Assembly (NCBI RefSeq): GCF_900177665.1
Contig: NZ_FXAW01000011.1
Span: 1-64,000, forward strand
Reading direction: 5' to 3'
DNA length: 64,000 nt
Source: Marivirga sericea
GTDB lineage: Bacteria > Bacteroidota > Bacteroidia > Cytophagales > Cyclobacteriaceae
Shown: piece by piece, positions 27,185 to 35,848 of the stretch
Layout: each line of letters begins with the position of its first letter
Position numbering within the stretch: position 1 is the stretch's first letter
Position numbers and translations under genes: made by a program
Notes under the pieces: generated by a model
The model's database searches: none
Told to the model about the DNA's origin: nothing
The model's input: the letters and a program-made list of their open reading frames with translations, nothing else

Positions 27185-27694
27185 ATGAAAATTTCAATAA
27201 TCAGTATAGCAGGACTATTCATTTGCTCAACAGCTTTTGGCCAAACACTCGATGAAAAATATGCTAAAGATGTAGCATCAATAGACGCCATCATCGGAGC
27301 CTATTACGAGGTAGTATCAGGTTCAAGTGAGGATCCGTGGCAGTTTGAAAGGGATAAATATATCCATTCTGAAAATGTCGTTATTACTCGGCTGGACAAA
27401 GATGGCAAGGCAGATGTTCATTCCCTAGAGGCTGAATACATTCCGGTCGGCCTAAATCCAAGAGAGAATTTCTATGAAAAAGAGCTTAAGCGGGTAGTAA
27501 GTAGATATGGCAATATGGCCCAAGTCTGGAGTGCGTTTGAAATCAGGACTGAGCTTGATACCCCGACAGATATCCGAGGACTCAATAGTATTCAGTTGCA
27601 TTACGAAAATGGGAGATGGTATATCGATAGCTGGACTTGTGAAATGGCTTCTGACGATAATACGGTAGAAGCTGATTTTTTAGAAACAAGGTGA
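27185..27694 (+). CDS. secreted NTF2-like hypothetical protein
   Basis: The 169-residue protein has a signal peptide (MKISIISIAGLFICSTAFGQ). The mature part looks like an NTF2/SnoaL fold: an N-terminal helix (AKDVASIDAIIGAYYEVVSG), DPWQFERDKYIHSENVVI, then KRVVSRYGNMAQVWSAFEI and GLNSIQLHYENGRWYIDSWT. The HYENGRWYIDSW ending is typical of NTF2-like secreted proteins in Bacteroidota. No enzyme motif is seen. It is the last gene of the run that starts at 21543, followed by a 550 bp gap. Confidence 0.72.
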   Translation: MKISIISIAGLFICSTAFGQTLDEKYAKDVASIDAIIGAYYEVVSGSSEDPWQFERDKYIHSENVVITRLDKDGKADVHSLEAEYIPVGLNPRENFYEKELKRVVSRYGNMAQVWSAFEIRTELDTPTDIRGLNSIQLHYENGRWYIDSWTCEMASDDNTVEADFLETR

Positions 27695-27852
27695 AAAAAT
27701 AAATCCTCCCGGCATAGACTGCCCCACCTTATTCGGATGTCATTTTTTTATTAATCGAACTCAGAATATTTCTAATCAAAAGCTCAATCACCCTTTTTTA
27801 CGGAAAACAGCTTCATTTTGCCTCAAAATTTTCCTAGGGAAACGAACTAGCA

Positions 27853-27890
27853 CCTTCGGACAGTAGAACAGGGTCTTCGTCCTCGATCGG
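27853..27890 (+). repeat. CCTTCGGACAG-type dispersed repeat, copy 4 (short)
   Basis: CCTTCGGACAGTAGAACAGG followed directly by GTCTTCGTCCTCGATCGG. It is the most compact copy. It shares the GATCGGTTT tail with copy 3. It lies in the 550 bp gap 27695-28244 together with the broken small ORF at 27988. Confidence 0.65.
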
Positions 27891-27987
27891 TTTTCTTTTT
27901 CCTTCTTTAAACCTAATTTGATTTAAGTTTAAGCTGTTGTGATATACAGCCATCAAAAAATTATTAACCGATAAGAAACCACTGACC

Positions 27988-28150
27988 ATGAAATCGAATA
28001 AATTAATCTTAACTATATTCATCGGACTTCTATTAATCATATCAATGAAAGCTTATCTACCATAAGAGATTAGAACTTATTAAACCAATTTTTCCTGAAG
28101 TTAAGTATGAAGTAGCAAGCCAATCGCAACAAGGCGAAGAGAAATATTAG
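27988..28150 (+). pseudogene. possible frameshifted small secreted/membrane protein
   Basis: ATG 27988 opens a 25-residue hydrophobic start (MKSNKLILTIFIGLLLIISM, then KAYLP) that stops at 28063-28065. In the next frame, coding-like sequence continues as KRLELIKPIFPEVKYEVASQ and ends at TAG 28148. One single-base indel would join them into a ~54-residue signal-anchored protein. It may instead be a chance short ORF. Confidence 0.35.
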
Positions 28151-28244
28151 GAAGGGAACTTCTAATAAAAGTCCACTTAACAGTTTAAAATATTAAAACC
28201 TTATAAAAAAAGAGTACATTAATAGATAAAATCCTATACCTACA

Positions 28245-29861
28245 ATGAAAAACTATTATAAAATTTTAGCTGTACTCCTTCTATTGGGTTGCGAGGCTGA
28301 AAAAAAAGAGAATACTATTATTACCGAAGTAAGCGAAAGCACACTCAGAAACCACATTGCAGAACTAGCTTCTGACGACTTTTTGGGAAGGATGCCCTTC
28401 ACTGAAGGCGAAGTAAAGACGGTCAATTATTTAAAATCAGAATTTGAGAAATTAGGACTGGAACCCGGAAATAACGGGAGCTATTTTCAGGATGTACCCT
28501 TGGTAGAAATCACTGGCACTCCATCTGAAAAGATGACCATCACAGGCGAAGGTATCAATATCGAATTAAACTACTTGAAAGACTTTGTCGCTACTACCAA
28601 TAAGGTGGAAGAACAAGTAAGCCTCGAGAAATCTGAATTAGTTTTCGCTGGCTATGGCATCGTGGCACCTGAATATGATTGGAATGATTATGAAGGAATA
28701 GATTGGGCTGGAAAAACGGCAGTTGTGTTGGTGAATGATCCGGGCTTTATGTCAGGTGACTCCACTCTTTTCAAAGGTAACGCCATGACCTATTATGGCC
28801 GGTGGACCTATAAATATGAAGAAGCGGCCAGGCAAGGAGCTGCGGGCGTCATCATTATTCACGATACCAAGCCAGCTTCTTATGGCTGGAATGTGATAGA
28901 ATCTAGTTGGACAGGTGCTCGAATGGTCATAGAAAGCGAGCAGCCATTAGCAGAGGTAGAATCCTGGATTAGCCAGAAAAGTACGGAAAAGTTATTTGAG
29001 GCTTCAACTATGAAAGGACAAGACTATAAAACACTAGCACGGAATAAGGACTTTCAAGCTATTCCTTTAGGGTTAGAGGTGAGTGTAAGCATCGAGAATA
29101 AAATCAAAAAAGACGTTTCTAAAAATGTAGTAGCCATGATTCCTGGTACTACTCAAAAGGATGAATTCATCATCTATTCTGCCCATTGGGATCACTTAGG
29201 AGTGGGTAGCCTAGTTGATGGAGACTCCATCTACAATGGAGCAGTAGATAATGCCTCCGGAACAGCCGGACTTTTAGCTATTGCAGAAGCTTTTAAAAAA
29301 AAAGGGCCTAATAAGCGTTCAATCGTATTTTTAGCGGTTACTGCGGAAGAACAAGGCTTATTAGGATCCGCTTACTATGCTGCTAAACCGATATTTGAGC
29401 CGGGTAAAACGGTAGCCAATATTAACATGGATGCTCTTTTTAACCCGGGTAAAATGAAAGACCTCACCATTGTAGGTTTTGGGCAATCTGAAATGGATGA
29501 ATATGCTAAGGCTGTGGCGGAGCAACAAGGCCGGTATATTATTCCAGACCCGGAAGCTGAAAAAGGTTATTTCTTTAGATCAGATCATTTCAACTTTGCC
29601 AAAATAGGCATCCCAGCCCTATATTCAAGTGGTGCGTATGAAGGTTTTAATCATAGCATAGAAGAAACAAAAGCCTTTTTTGCTCACTATGTGGAAAATG
29701 ATTATCACCAGGTTTCCGATAACTATGTAGCAAGTAAAACCGAATTAAGCGGTGTTCAGTTAGATCTACAACTGTTTTTTGAGGTCGGCTTGAAAATAGC
29801 CAATGAGGAGTACTTCCCAAAATGGTACGAAGGAAGTGAATTCAAGGCAGCAAGAGAATGA
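28245..29861 (+). CDS. M28-family metallopeptidase lipoprotein with PA domain
   Basis: The 538-residue protein has a lipobox (LLLLGC). It shows an N-terminal helical segment (LRNHIAELASDDFLGR), a PA-like insert (about 120-260) and the M28 peptidase domain: YSAHWDHLGVG (first His), AVDNASGTAGLLAI (bridging Asp), TAEEQGLLGS (Glu-Glu), NMDAL and FRSDHFNFAKIGIPAL (last His). All expected metal and catalytic residues are visible. Such enzymes are surface or periplasmic aminopeptidases. It is transcribed alone after a 383 bp spacer but fits the exported peptidase theme. Confidence 0.9.
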   Translation: MKNYYKILAVLLLLGCEAEKKENTIITEVSESTLRNHIAELASDDFLGRMPFTEGEVKTVNYLKSEFEKLGLEPGNNGSYFQDVPLVEITGTPSEKMTITGEGINIELNYLKDFVATTNKVEEQVSLEKSELVFAGYGIVAPEYDWNDYEGIDWAGKTAVVLVNDPGFMSGDSTLFKGNAMTYYGRWTYKYEEAARQGAAGVIIIHDTKPASYGWNVIESSWTGARMVIESEQPLAEVESWISQKSTEKLFEASTMKGQDYKTLARNKDFQAIPLGLEVSVSIENKIKKDVSKNVVAMIPGTTQKDEFIIYSAHWDHLGVGSLVDGDSIYNGAVDNASGTAGLLAIAEAFKKKGPNKRSIVFLAVTAEEQGLLGSAYYAAKPIFEPGKTVANINMDALFNPGKMKDLTIVGFGQSEMDEYAKAVAEQQGRYIIPDPEAEKGYFFRSDHFNFAKIGIPALYSSGAYEGFNHSIEETKAFFAHYVENDYHQVSDNYVASKTELSGVQLDLQLFFEVGLKIANEEYFPKWYEGSEFKAARE

Positions 29862-30563
29862 TTTCACGATTTTTTCATCCCACTACGTACAGCTCATAAT
29901 AAACTCAAAAGAAGTATTCACTAAATGAAACTGTAAAACTATGAAATTCAAACACCTACTAATTAGGTTTATTTCGTTTTTATATTTATAATTTCTAAAG
30001 GAAGCATTACTAATACTAAATAAAATAGTAATTTATGTTATGGGTGCTTTTTAAGACTAATAGAATGGATGTAAAAATTAGATTATCGAGTAAACGTCTT
30101 GATTCGGGTAGGCGTCAGGTACATTCCCATGTTAGAACTAAGGCAGGTGACAGTAGCTGGTATGGCTATACTTTAGCCGAACCACAGGATACATAAGTGA
30201 GGGTGGTTGGTAGAATTAGAAATCGTTTTAACGGAGCAGAAGATAAGATTTCTTTGCATCAATAGGAATTGTACAATTTGAATAGCCACATTATAGATGC
30301 ACATAATCTAACGATTTTTAAGGAAGCTTGATTATGTTTAGGATTCTTAATCTGCATGTTGAAATAGGGTAAGTAACAAAGGTCAGACCCGAGACGGATA
30401 ATTAAGGAAGTTAGAAGCAGGGGAGTTGGAAAAATAAATATACCGGTGTAGTGTATTTAGTTTGTTGCCGAAAGTCTACCTTTTTTGTTAGCAATTTCAC
30501 TTGATACTAAATATTAGGAAATAATGATAGGGTCTTGGTTCTTGACGCTACAATCTGATAAAA
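29862..30563. other. decayed intergenic region
   Basis: No intact gene is seen. A 43-codon ORF (30065-30196; MDVKIRLSSKRLDSGRRQVH at its start) has coding-like composition but no recognised family. The rest has many stops in all frames. Together with the broken XRE gene at its right end it looks like a remnant of lost accessory DNA. Confidence 0.4.
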
Positions 30564-30671
30564 ATGAGCTTGATCAATAAGAATATAAAATATCTCCGAA
30601 AGGAAAAGGGTTGGACACAGCAGGGCTTGGCTGACGAGTTGGCTAAGTAATAGAAATCCTATATTTCGTAA
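30564..30671 (+). pseudogene. broken XRE-family regulator
   Basis: From ATG 30564 the frame gives an XRE helix-turn-helix start (INKNIKYLRKEKGWTQQGLA, then DELAK) and meets two stops (TAA TAG, 30648-30653). The same frame then continues KSYIS, the residues expected next in the recognition helix of this family, before a further stop at 30669-30671. The rest of the gene is missing. Normal relatives have 70 or more residues. Confidence 0.65.
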
Positions 30672-30678
30672 TTTCCGA

Positions 30679-30720
30679 TCCGTGCTAGCACGGAGAAAAA
30701 ATACCGCTAAAGGGGTATTT
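30679..30720. promoter_or_regulatory. 16-bp perfect palindrome plus second inverted repeat
   Basis: TCCGTGCTAGCACGGA (30679-30694) is a perfect palindrome. AAATACC (30699-30705) / GGTATTT (30714-30720) forms a hairpin just after it and is followed by a T-rich stretch. Both lie 50-92 bp before the gene at 30771. They could be an operator, or the terminator of the lost XRE gene. Confidence 0.4.
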
Positions 30721-30770
30721 CTTTCTTCCCTAAAGCAAGTGAAATTTGTTTATACAAAAAATCTTAAATC

Positions 30771-31853
30771 ATGAAAAATTTACTGCTTGTTTGCGTACTC
30801 CTATTTTCAAATGTATTTTCAGAACCTTTCCTAACGGAGAAAGATATGAAAGTAACCAGTTACGTTAAGAAAAAGCAACACCGAAAAGCTCCTAAGAAAG
30901 TTTATATCAGAAGTTTTAAAGCACTGTTTGAAGTGTTTGAAGAAGCCGAAGCCTCGACTATGGGAAAGCGGAATGAGCGAGCAAACCGGACTACTTTCAC
31001 CTCAGGTACCTCTACAAGAATGGGTGTGCAGATTGCAGGAGTAGATGTGGAAGATTTTCAAAAAGTCATTGACGATGCTTATAAGTCTTTTGTTGATCAA
31101 CTAAAAGAGCAAGGCTTCGAAATTATGACAATAGAGGAAGCCAGCAAAATTGAACTCTACTCCGATTACACAAGGGTGCAAGGGGGAGCTTCTTCCGATG
31201 CCCAAGCAACCGGCTTTGTAATGGTAACCCCCCAAGGCTTCGACTACATGGTGAAGCGTATTTCAAAAAATGGAAAAGAAAAGGGAACATTCATGGACTT
31301 GGGACCTAAAATATCGAAAGAATTGGGAGACGTATATGTAGCTGACGCCATCTTTATCTTTCCATTTGTCGAGCTCTCAGCCAAATCTTCTAGTTTAGCG
31401 AATATGAGCTCAGTGAAAGCTAAAATAGGCCTAGAAATGGAATCTTTTATGAACGCAAGTATCACAAACGAACAGGATTCTTGGAAGAGTTTAGCAAGTG
31501 GGTTTACAAGTCCCGGCACATCAGATCTATTGAGTTCACAAATACGCTTCGTTTCAGGTGGTGATTTTGCCAATAATCCATTTTTTGATGCAAAAGTAGA
31601 GTTGAAAAAGACGGTAGGATTTGACGATGTTTTTAAGGACAAAAAAATTAAGGAGGTAACCAGTGCACAAGTAGAAGTATTTGAAAAAACCGCATATAAT
31701 CGATTGATCATGGTCTCAGGTGATGAAAAGTCGGTGGCATCCCACTTTGCCGAATGTGACCAAGAGGCGTATGTGACCGCTGCTTCAGGCGCAATCAAAG
31801 ATATGATGGCTGCCGGAATTACTAATTTCGAAGAAATGGCAAATGATAAATAA
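30771..31853 (+). CDS. secreted protein of unknown function
   Basis: The 360-residue protein has a signal peptide (MKNLLLVCVLLFSNVFSEPF). The mature chain has a basic stretch (VKKKQHRKAPKKVYIRSF), then VEDFQKVIDDAYKSFVDQLK and EQGFEIMTIEEASKIELYSD, which recalls periplasmic domains in which a helix pair precedes a strand. A later strand-rich region follows (DVYVADAIFIFPFVELSAKS; AKVELKKTVGFDDVF). No family is recognised. It is followed by a strong terminator (31901-31930) and is flanked on both sides by decayed genes. Very few prolines and no lipobox were noted. Confidence 0.75.
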   Translation: MKNLLLVCVLLFSNVFSEPFLTEKDMKVTSYVKKKQHRKAPKKVYIRSFKALFEVFEEAEASTMGKRNERANRTTFTSGTSTRMGVQIAGVDVEDFQKVIDDAYKSFVDQLKEQGFEIMTIEEASKIELYSDYTRVQGGASSDAQATGFVMVTPQGFDYMVKRISKNGKEKGTFMDLGPKISKELGDVYVADAIFIFPFVELSAKSSSLANMSSVKAKIGLEMESFMNASITNEQDSWKSLASGFTSPGTSDLLSSQIRFVSGGDFANNPFFDAKVELKKTVGFDDVFKDKKIKEVTSAQVEVFEKTAYNRLIMVSGDEKSVASHFAECDQEAYVTAASGAIKDMMAAGITNFEEMANDK

Positions 31854-31900
31854 GAGCTTACTATTTTCAGGATAACAAACCCACCTTTACAACAGGTTTT

Positions 31901-31930
31901 AAAAGACCAACGGCTATGTTGGTCTTTTTT
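31901..31930 (+). terminator. strong intrinsic terminator
   Basis: AAAAGACCAAC (31901-31911) pairs perfectly with GTTGGTCTTTT (31918-31928) around GGCTAT, with further T. It ends the unknown secreted-protein gene. Confidence 0.92.
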
Positions 31931-32038
31931 GTTTATCTGTTTGTCATACATTTTACTTGTCTGCCTAGTTTTAGGACCAACGTTCAAGGGTAAGTTTCTC
32001 AAGCTATCAACTTAATAGCTTAAGAGAGCTCTTATAAA

Positions 32039-32511
32039 TTAAAGGCCTCCTCTAGCGCCATATGAATTGGTATAGGTACGATTGGCTGTTAGGTATTTAT
32101 AAGTATCAACACTATAGGTTTTATCGTCCTTTTTAATTTCACCACCACCTAGCACAGACTCTATTTATTACCACAGGAACCTCATCAGTTTTATCTTTAG
32201 AAAAAAGCTTAGAGTATACACCTGGCTCAAGCGTAATAACGAAGCCTTTATTGCCAATTTGATAATAAGGAAGTTTAATATTGGAATCGACACTCAGTTT
32301 ATCAGTGATGGGCCAATAGGCAGAAGCACCGAAATTTCAGTTACTACTGAGAAAGTCAAGATCAATGTCAGCTGCCAGCACGTCTACTACAATAAATTTA
32401 TCAAGCACTTTTGTAGGGTCATCTTCAAGCATTTGTGTTTTGGTAGGTTTGAGCATATATTTGGCCGATGCCAATGCTCATAAAGACGGCTGCGAATAAA
32501 AGTTTTTTCAT
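32039..32511 (-). pseudogene. decayed secreted outer-membrane-like protein gene
   Basis: On the minus strand ATG 32511 starts a signal peptide (MKKLLFAAVFMSIGIGQIYA, then Q) that soon ends at a stop. Another frame continues DDPTKVLDKFIVVDVLAADI, passes an in-frame stop, then gives SAYWPITDKLSVDSNIKLPY and KGFVITLEPGVYSKLFSK. A third frame gives LGGGEIKKDDKTYSVDTYKY and ends at 32039. At least two frameshifts plus one stop are needed to explain it. Repeated strands suggest a lost small barrel protein. This fills the gap 31854-32614. Confidence 0.7.
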
Positions 32512-32614
32512 CTCTACGTTATTTTAAGTTTTATGACATAAAAATAACACTGATAAAAAGGTTATAACAACCCCTACAGGGAGCATATTATGCTAACCAC
32601 TAGCACGGACAAAT

Positions 32615-33232
32615 CTATATTAAATTATTGGCGTAGCTAAATTTGATGAGTCCGACCAGCGAATTGGTTTTGGTTTTCCTGAAGATATTTTTTCGATGAG
32701 TCTCAACAGTTCTTTCAGAGATGAAAAGCGCTTCGGCTATCATTTTATTCGTATATTCTTTTGCTATCAGTTTTAAAATTTCTCTTTCTCTGTCGGTTAG
32801 CAATTTATGCTCTTCAGGGAAGTTCAAACTTTCAACCAACATTTGATTAATTTCATTGCTCATAAAGATCTTGCCTCTTGAAACTTGAGTAATAGCGGAT
32901 ACTAATTCCCTATGTGTATCCTTTTTAAGGATATATCCTTGAACACCTTCCTTAAGGATCTCCTTAACCAAATGCACTTCGTCATGCTGACTTAATATTA
33001 TGATTTTGGTTTGAGGTAAAATGCGCTTTACTGTTTTTACTAAATCGAGGCCGTCCATGCCTGGCAAGTTATAGTCAGATACTAGGATGTCAATTTCGTG
33101 ATTTTTTAGATATTCCAAGGCCTCCTCTGCAGTGTTTTTAGCAGCCACCACTTCAAAGCCTTCTACTCCGTCGAGTAAAGACTTTATTCCATCCATCAAG
33201 ATAATATGGTCGTCTACTAATAGAATTTTCAT
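32615..33232 (-). CDS. NarL/LuxR-type response regulator
   Basis: Start taken at ATG 33232 (MKILLVDDHIILMDGIKSLL) because the receiver fold begins there; longer in-frame starts at 33238 and 33286 add non-family residues. The ~205 residues comprise a receiver (D7/D8 pocket, phospho-acceptor D53 in ILVSDYNLPGMDG, Lys in LKKDTHREL) and a LuxR-type helix-turn-helix (LTDREREILKLIAKEYTNKM; ISERTVETHRKNIF). It lies 109 bp after the HisKA_3 kinase gene and is its evident partner. Confidence 0.92.
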   Translation of the reverse strand: MKILLVDDHIILMDGIKSLLDGVEGFEVVAAKNTAEEALEYLKNHEIDILVSDYNLPGMDGLDLVKTVKRILPQTKIIILSQHDEVHLVKEILKEGVQGYILKKDTHRELVSAITQVSRGKIFMSNEINQMLVESLNFPEEHKLLTDREREILKLIAKEYTNKMIAEALFISERTVETHRKNIFRKTKTNSLVGLIKFSYANNLI

Positions 33233-33341
33233 CCGCATCTTCTTCTTTTCACTTGATAATATACGACACTTTCTGAACAATTGCATGGCATAAAATTATC
33301 TTTCTATGGCCAATAATAATATCCCTTCTTCAAGGTATTTT

Positions 33342-35198
33342 TTAATTGGATTTCGTGGTATTAACTAGTTTCTCACCATTTATGAATGCAAGTATTGGGG
33401 CAGTTACTATGAAGGTAGTTCCTAATCTAGCAGGGGCGCTATCAATTTCTATTTGACTTTTAATTAAATTAGTACGGGTCTGTATATTTCTCCAACCGTT
33501 TCCTTTGCTTTTAAAGAGCTTATTTTTGTCAAATCCCTTCCCGTTGTCCTCTATAATTAAGATTAATTCAGTTTCATACTGATCCAATTGAATGGTAATT
33601 TTACTCGCTTCAGCATATTTGAGTACATTATTCACCCATTCTTGGATTATTCTATAGATTGCTACTTCAAAAACTTCCTTAAACCTAGTATTTAATTCGA
33701 AGCTAGTCACTTCGATTTTCAACTGTTCACTTTTATTAATTCGAGCAGAAAACTCCTTTACGGCTGATAAAACTCCTTCTTGAATTAAAGTAACTGGCAT
33801 TAGGTTGAATGCGATTGCACGTATTTCTGAATGCATATCGTCTAATATTTTTTCGGAATGTTCAAAAGCTTTAAGTTTTCGGTCATCTTCATTCTCTTGG
33901 TTGAAGTTATTCATGTTAAGCCTCAGAGCACTTATTAGTTGACCAAAACCATCATGTAAATCCGAAGCAAATCGCTTTCTTTCTGATTCTTGCGAGTTTA
34001 AAGTAGCTTCAATTTGAGCCTCTTTAACTTTTAAATCTTTTTCTTTAATCAGCAATTGTTGTTTACGCTTTGCCCTATTTCTGAAAAGTAGGAAAACAGT
34101 AATCAGTAAAACCAAAATGGCTACTAGTGCAATTATCATCAGCACTTTCCGTTCGTTTTCTGCTGTTTTTTTGGCTATTTCGGCAGTTTGAAGCGCTATT
34201 TGTTGTTCTTTCTTCTCTGTCTCGTATTGAGCATCTAAGGCTGCAATGGTTTTTGCTTTTTCTATAGAAAAAATACTGTCTTTTATTATTATACTTTGAT
34301 TTAAAGCATGATGTGCTTCTTTGTAGTCACCTAATGATAAGCTGGATTGTTCTATCATTGAATAAGCAAATTTTATAAGATCCAAATAACCGATCGGCTC
34401 TGCCAGCTTGATGGTCTGTTGAAAATAGGTAATTGCTTTTTCAAATTCATTCGCTGTAAAGTAGGTTTCTCCTACGATGACTTTATTAACTGCTAGTCCT
34501 TGTTTGTCTCCAATAGCTTTCCTTATTGAAGTAGACTGTTCGATATAGGCAATTGAAGTATTAATGTTCCCTTTTTGAGCTTCATAATCTGCCAAATCGA
34601 GGTATGCATAACCTAATCCAATGCTATCGCCCATCTGTTTTCTGATGTCTAAAACCTGAATCATAATCGGATAAGCGGACACATAATCTCCTTTTCGTTT
34701 AAGAAATGTAACCTTATGAGCAAGTGAGGTGCCCAAACATTCTAAATCTTTAATGTTTTTACAGAGCTCATATGATTTCGAAAGGGCGTCAAAGGCTTTA
34801 TTTGTTTCTCCTGTTTTATGATAGAAAACAGCTAGTTCATTATAAGTTCTACCTATTCCTTTATCATTATTAAGAGTGGTGAATTTCTTTAATGCGACCA
34901 GATAGAATTTTAGGGCATTCTCGTAAGAGCCAGATAAATAGTTTATTACTCCTCTGTACAAGTATCCATAAGCAACTTTATCCTCCCAATTATTTTTTTG
35001 CGCTAATTCAATTAGATAAAGCATAGTAGTGTCGGCTTCATCAAATCCTTGTGCATATATTTTATAATAATTCTCTAAGATGAAATTAACTCTGGTAGAG
35101 TCAGGTCCCTTTGTTATTCCATTCACTAAATTATTATTTGCCTGAGCAATGCATGCAGCAGTGTTCAGGAAAAAAAAAAGTAAGATTAGCCTTTTCAT
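33342..35198 (-). CDS. TPR sensor histidine kinase, HisKA_3 (NarX/DegS-like) type
   Basis: The 618-residue protein has a signal peptide (TAACIAQ), TPR repeats (about 30-310; for example YAYLDLADYEAQKGNINTSI), a membrane helix (VLMIIALVAILVLLITVFLL), a coiled coil, then the HisKA_3 box ERKRFASDLHDGFGQLISAL with phospho-acceptor H415 and an HATPase domain (EVAIYRIIQEWVNNVLKYAE; LIIEDNGKGFDK; GNGWRNIQTR). It pairs with the LuxR-type regulator downstream. A truncated paralogue sits 18 bp upstream of its start. Confidence 0.92.
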   Translation of the reverse strand: MKRLILLFFFLNTAACIAQANNNLVNGITKGPDSTRVNFILENYYKIYAQGFDEADTTMLYLIELAQKNNWEDKVAYGYLYRGVINYLSGSYENALKFYLVALKKFTTLNNDKGIGRTYNELAVFYHKTGETNKAFDALSKSYELCKNIKDLECLGTSLAHKVTFLKRKGDYVSAYPIMIQVLDIRKQMGDSIGLGYAYLDLADYEAQKGNINTSIAYIEQSTSIRKAIGDKQGLAVNKVIVGETYFTANEFEKAITYFQQTIKLAEPIGYLDLIKFAYSMIEQSSLSLGDYKEAHHALNQSIIIKDSIFSIEKAKTIAALDAQYETEKKEQQIALQTAEIAKKTAENERKVLMIIALVAILVLLITVFLLFRNRAKRKQQLLIKEKDLKVKEAQIEATLNSQESERKRFASDLHDGFGQLISALRLNMNNFNQENEDDRKLKAFEHSEKILDDMHSEIRAIAFNLMPVTLIQEGVLSAVKEFSARINKSEQLKIEVTSFELNTRFKEVFEVAIYRIIQEWVNNVLKYAEASKITIQLDQYETELILIIEDNGKGFDKNKLFKSKGNGWRNIQTRTNLIKSQIEIDSAPARLGTTFIVTAPILAFINGEKLVNTTKSN

Positions 35199-35216
35199 AC
35201 TGTGAGGTTAAAATGT

Positions 35217-35761
35217 TTACAATGTTATTTTTTCAGTGTGTTTACTGATAGCAACAGCTACTTTGCAAATGAAAGAAGTGCCAGACCTTCCAGCAGTCGA
35301 TTCAATGTCTATAGTTCTATTAAGTATACTAATTCGTGACTGAATATTTTTCCAACCATTTCCTTCAGATTGTATAAGCGTTTGCTTATTTACACCTGGC
35401 CCATTGTCCTCAATGATGACATTTATTGCGTCATCGTACCTTTTGAGTTGTATCTCTATCTGGCTGGCTTGTGCATACTTGATTAAATTATTGACCCATT
35501 CTTGAATGATTCTATACAAAGAGATTTCCATTACTTCGGGAAGGCGTTCCTCAAAATATTTTCTGCTACATAACTCGCCTGCTAGTACGTATTTATCAGG
35601 CATAGCTTGAAGAGATGAAATTTGTCTGGATACGCTATCATAATTTGTAGCAATGAGTAATTCTTCAATTGTATTATAAGTATCAGAATTTAATTCATGC
35701 TGTGCAATTAAATGAATTTTTATGAAAAAAGAGAAATAAAGAAATGACTAAATTTTATCAT
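35217..35761 (-). pseudogene. internally deleted, frameshifted paralogue of the sensor kinase
   Basis: The 3' part (from about 35603) encodes an intact HATPase domain (MEISLYRIIQEWVNNLIKYA; VIIEDNGPGV; EGNGWKNIQSR), nearly identical in plan to the neighbouring kinase. Upstream in the same frame comes HELNSDTYNTIEELLIATNY and SVSRQISSLQ, matching the start of a TPR region. The signal peptide (ATG 35761, MIKFSHFFISLFS) is in another frame. TPRs, membrane helix and the phospho-His box are missing. It looks like a duplicate kinase that lost its middle. Confidence 0.75.
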
Positions 35762-35803
35762 TAAATTGAGTTAGTTAATAAATAAACGACTGAAAAATAT
35801 AAA

Positions 35804-35833
35804 AAAAGGATCGCATAATTATACGATCCTTTT
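35804..35833. terminator. bidirectional terminator hairpin
   Basis: AAAAGGATCG (35804-35813) and CGATCCTTTT (35824-35833) pair perfectly around CATAATTATA, with A- and T-rich flanks on both sides. It lies between two gene remnants on opposite strands. Confidence 0.85.
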
Positions 35834-35848
35834 GAAAAACATTATTTT

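Noticed and set aside
31244-32002. Long open frame (252 codons) on the minus strand opposite the 360-residue secreted protein
   Set aside because: The plus-strand frame has a signal peptide, natural composition and a terminator. The antisense frame runs through that terminator and has Ser/Phe/Leu-rich shadow composition.
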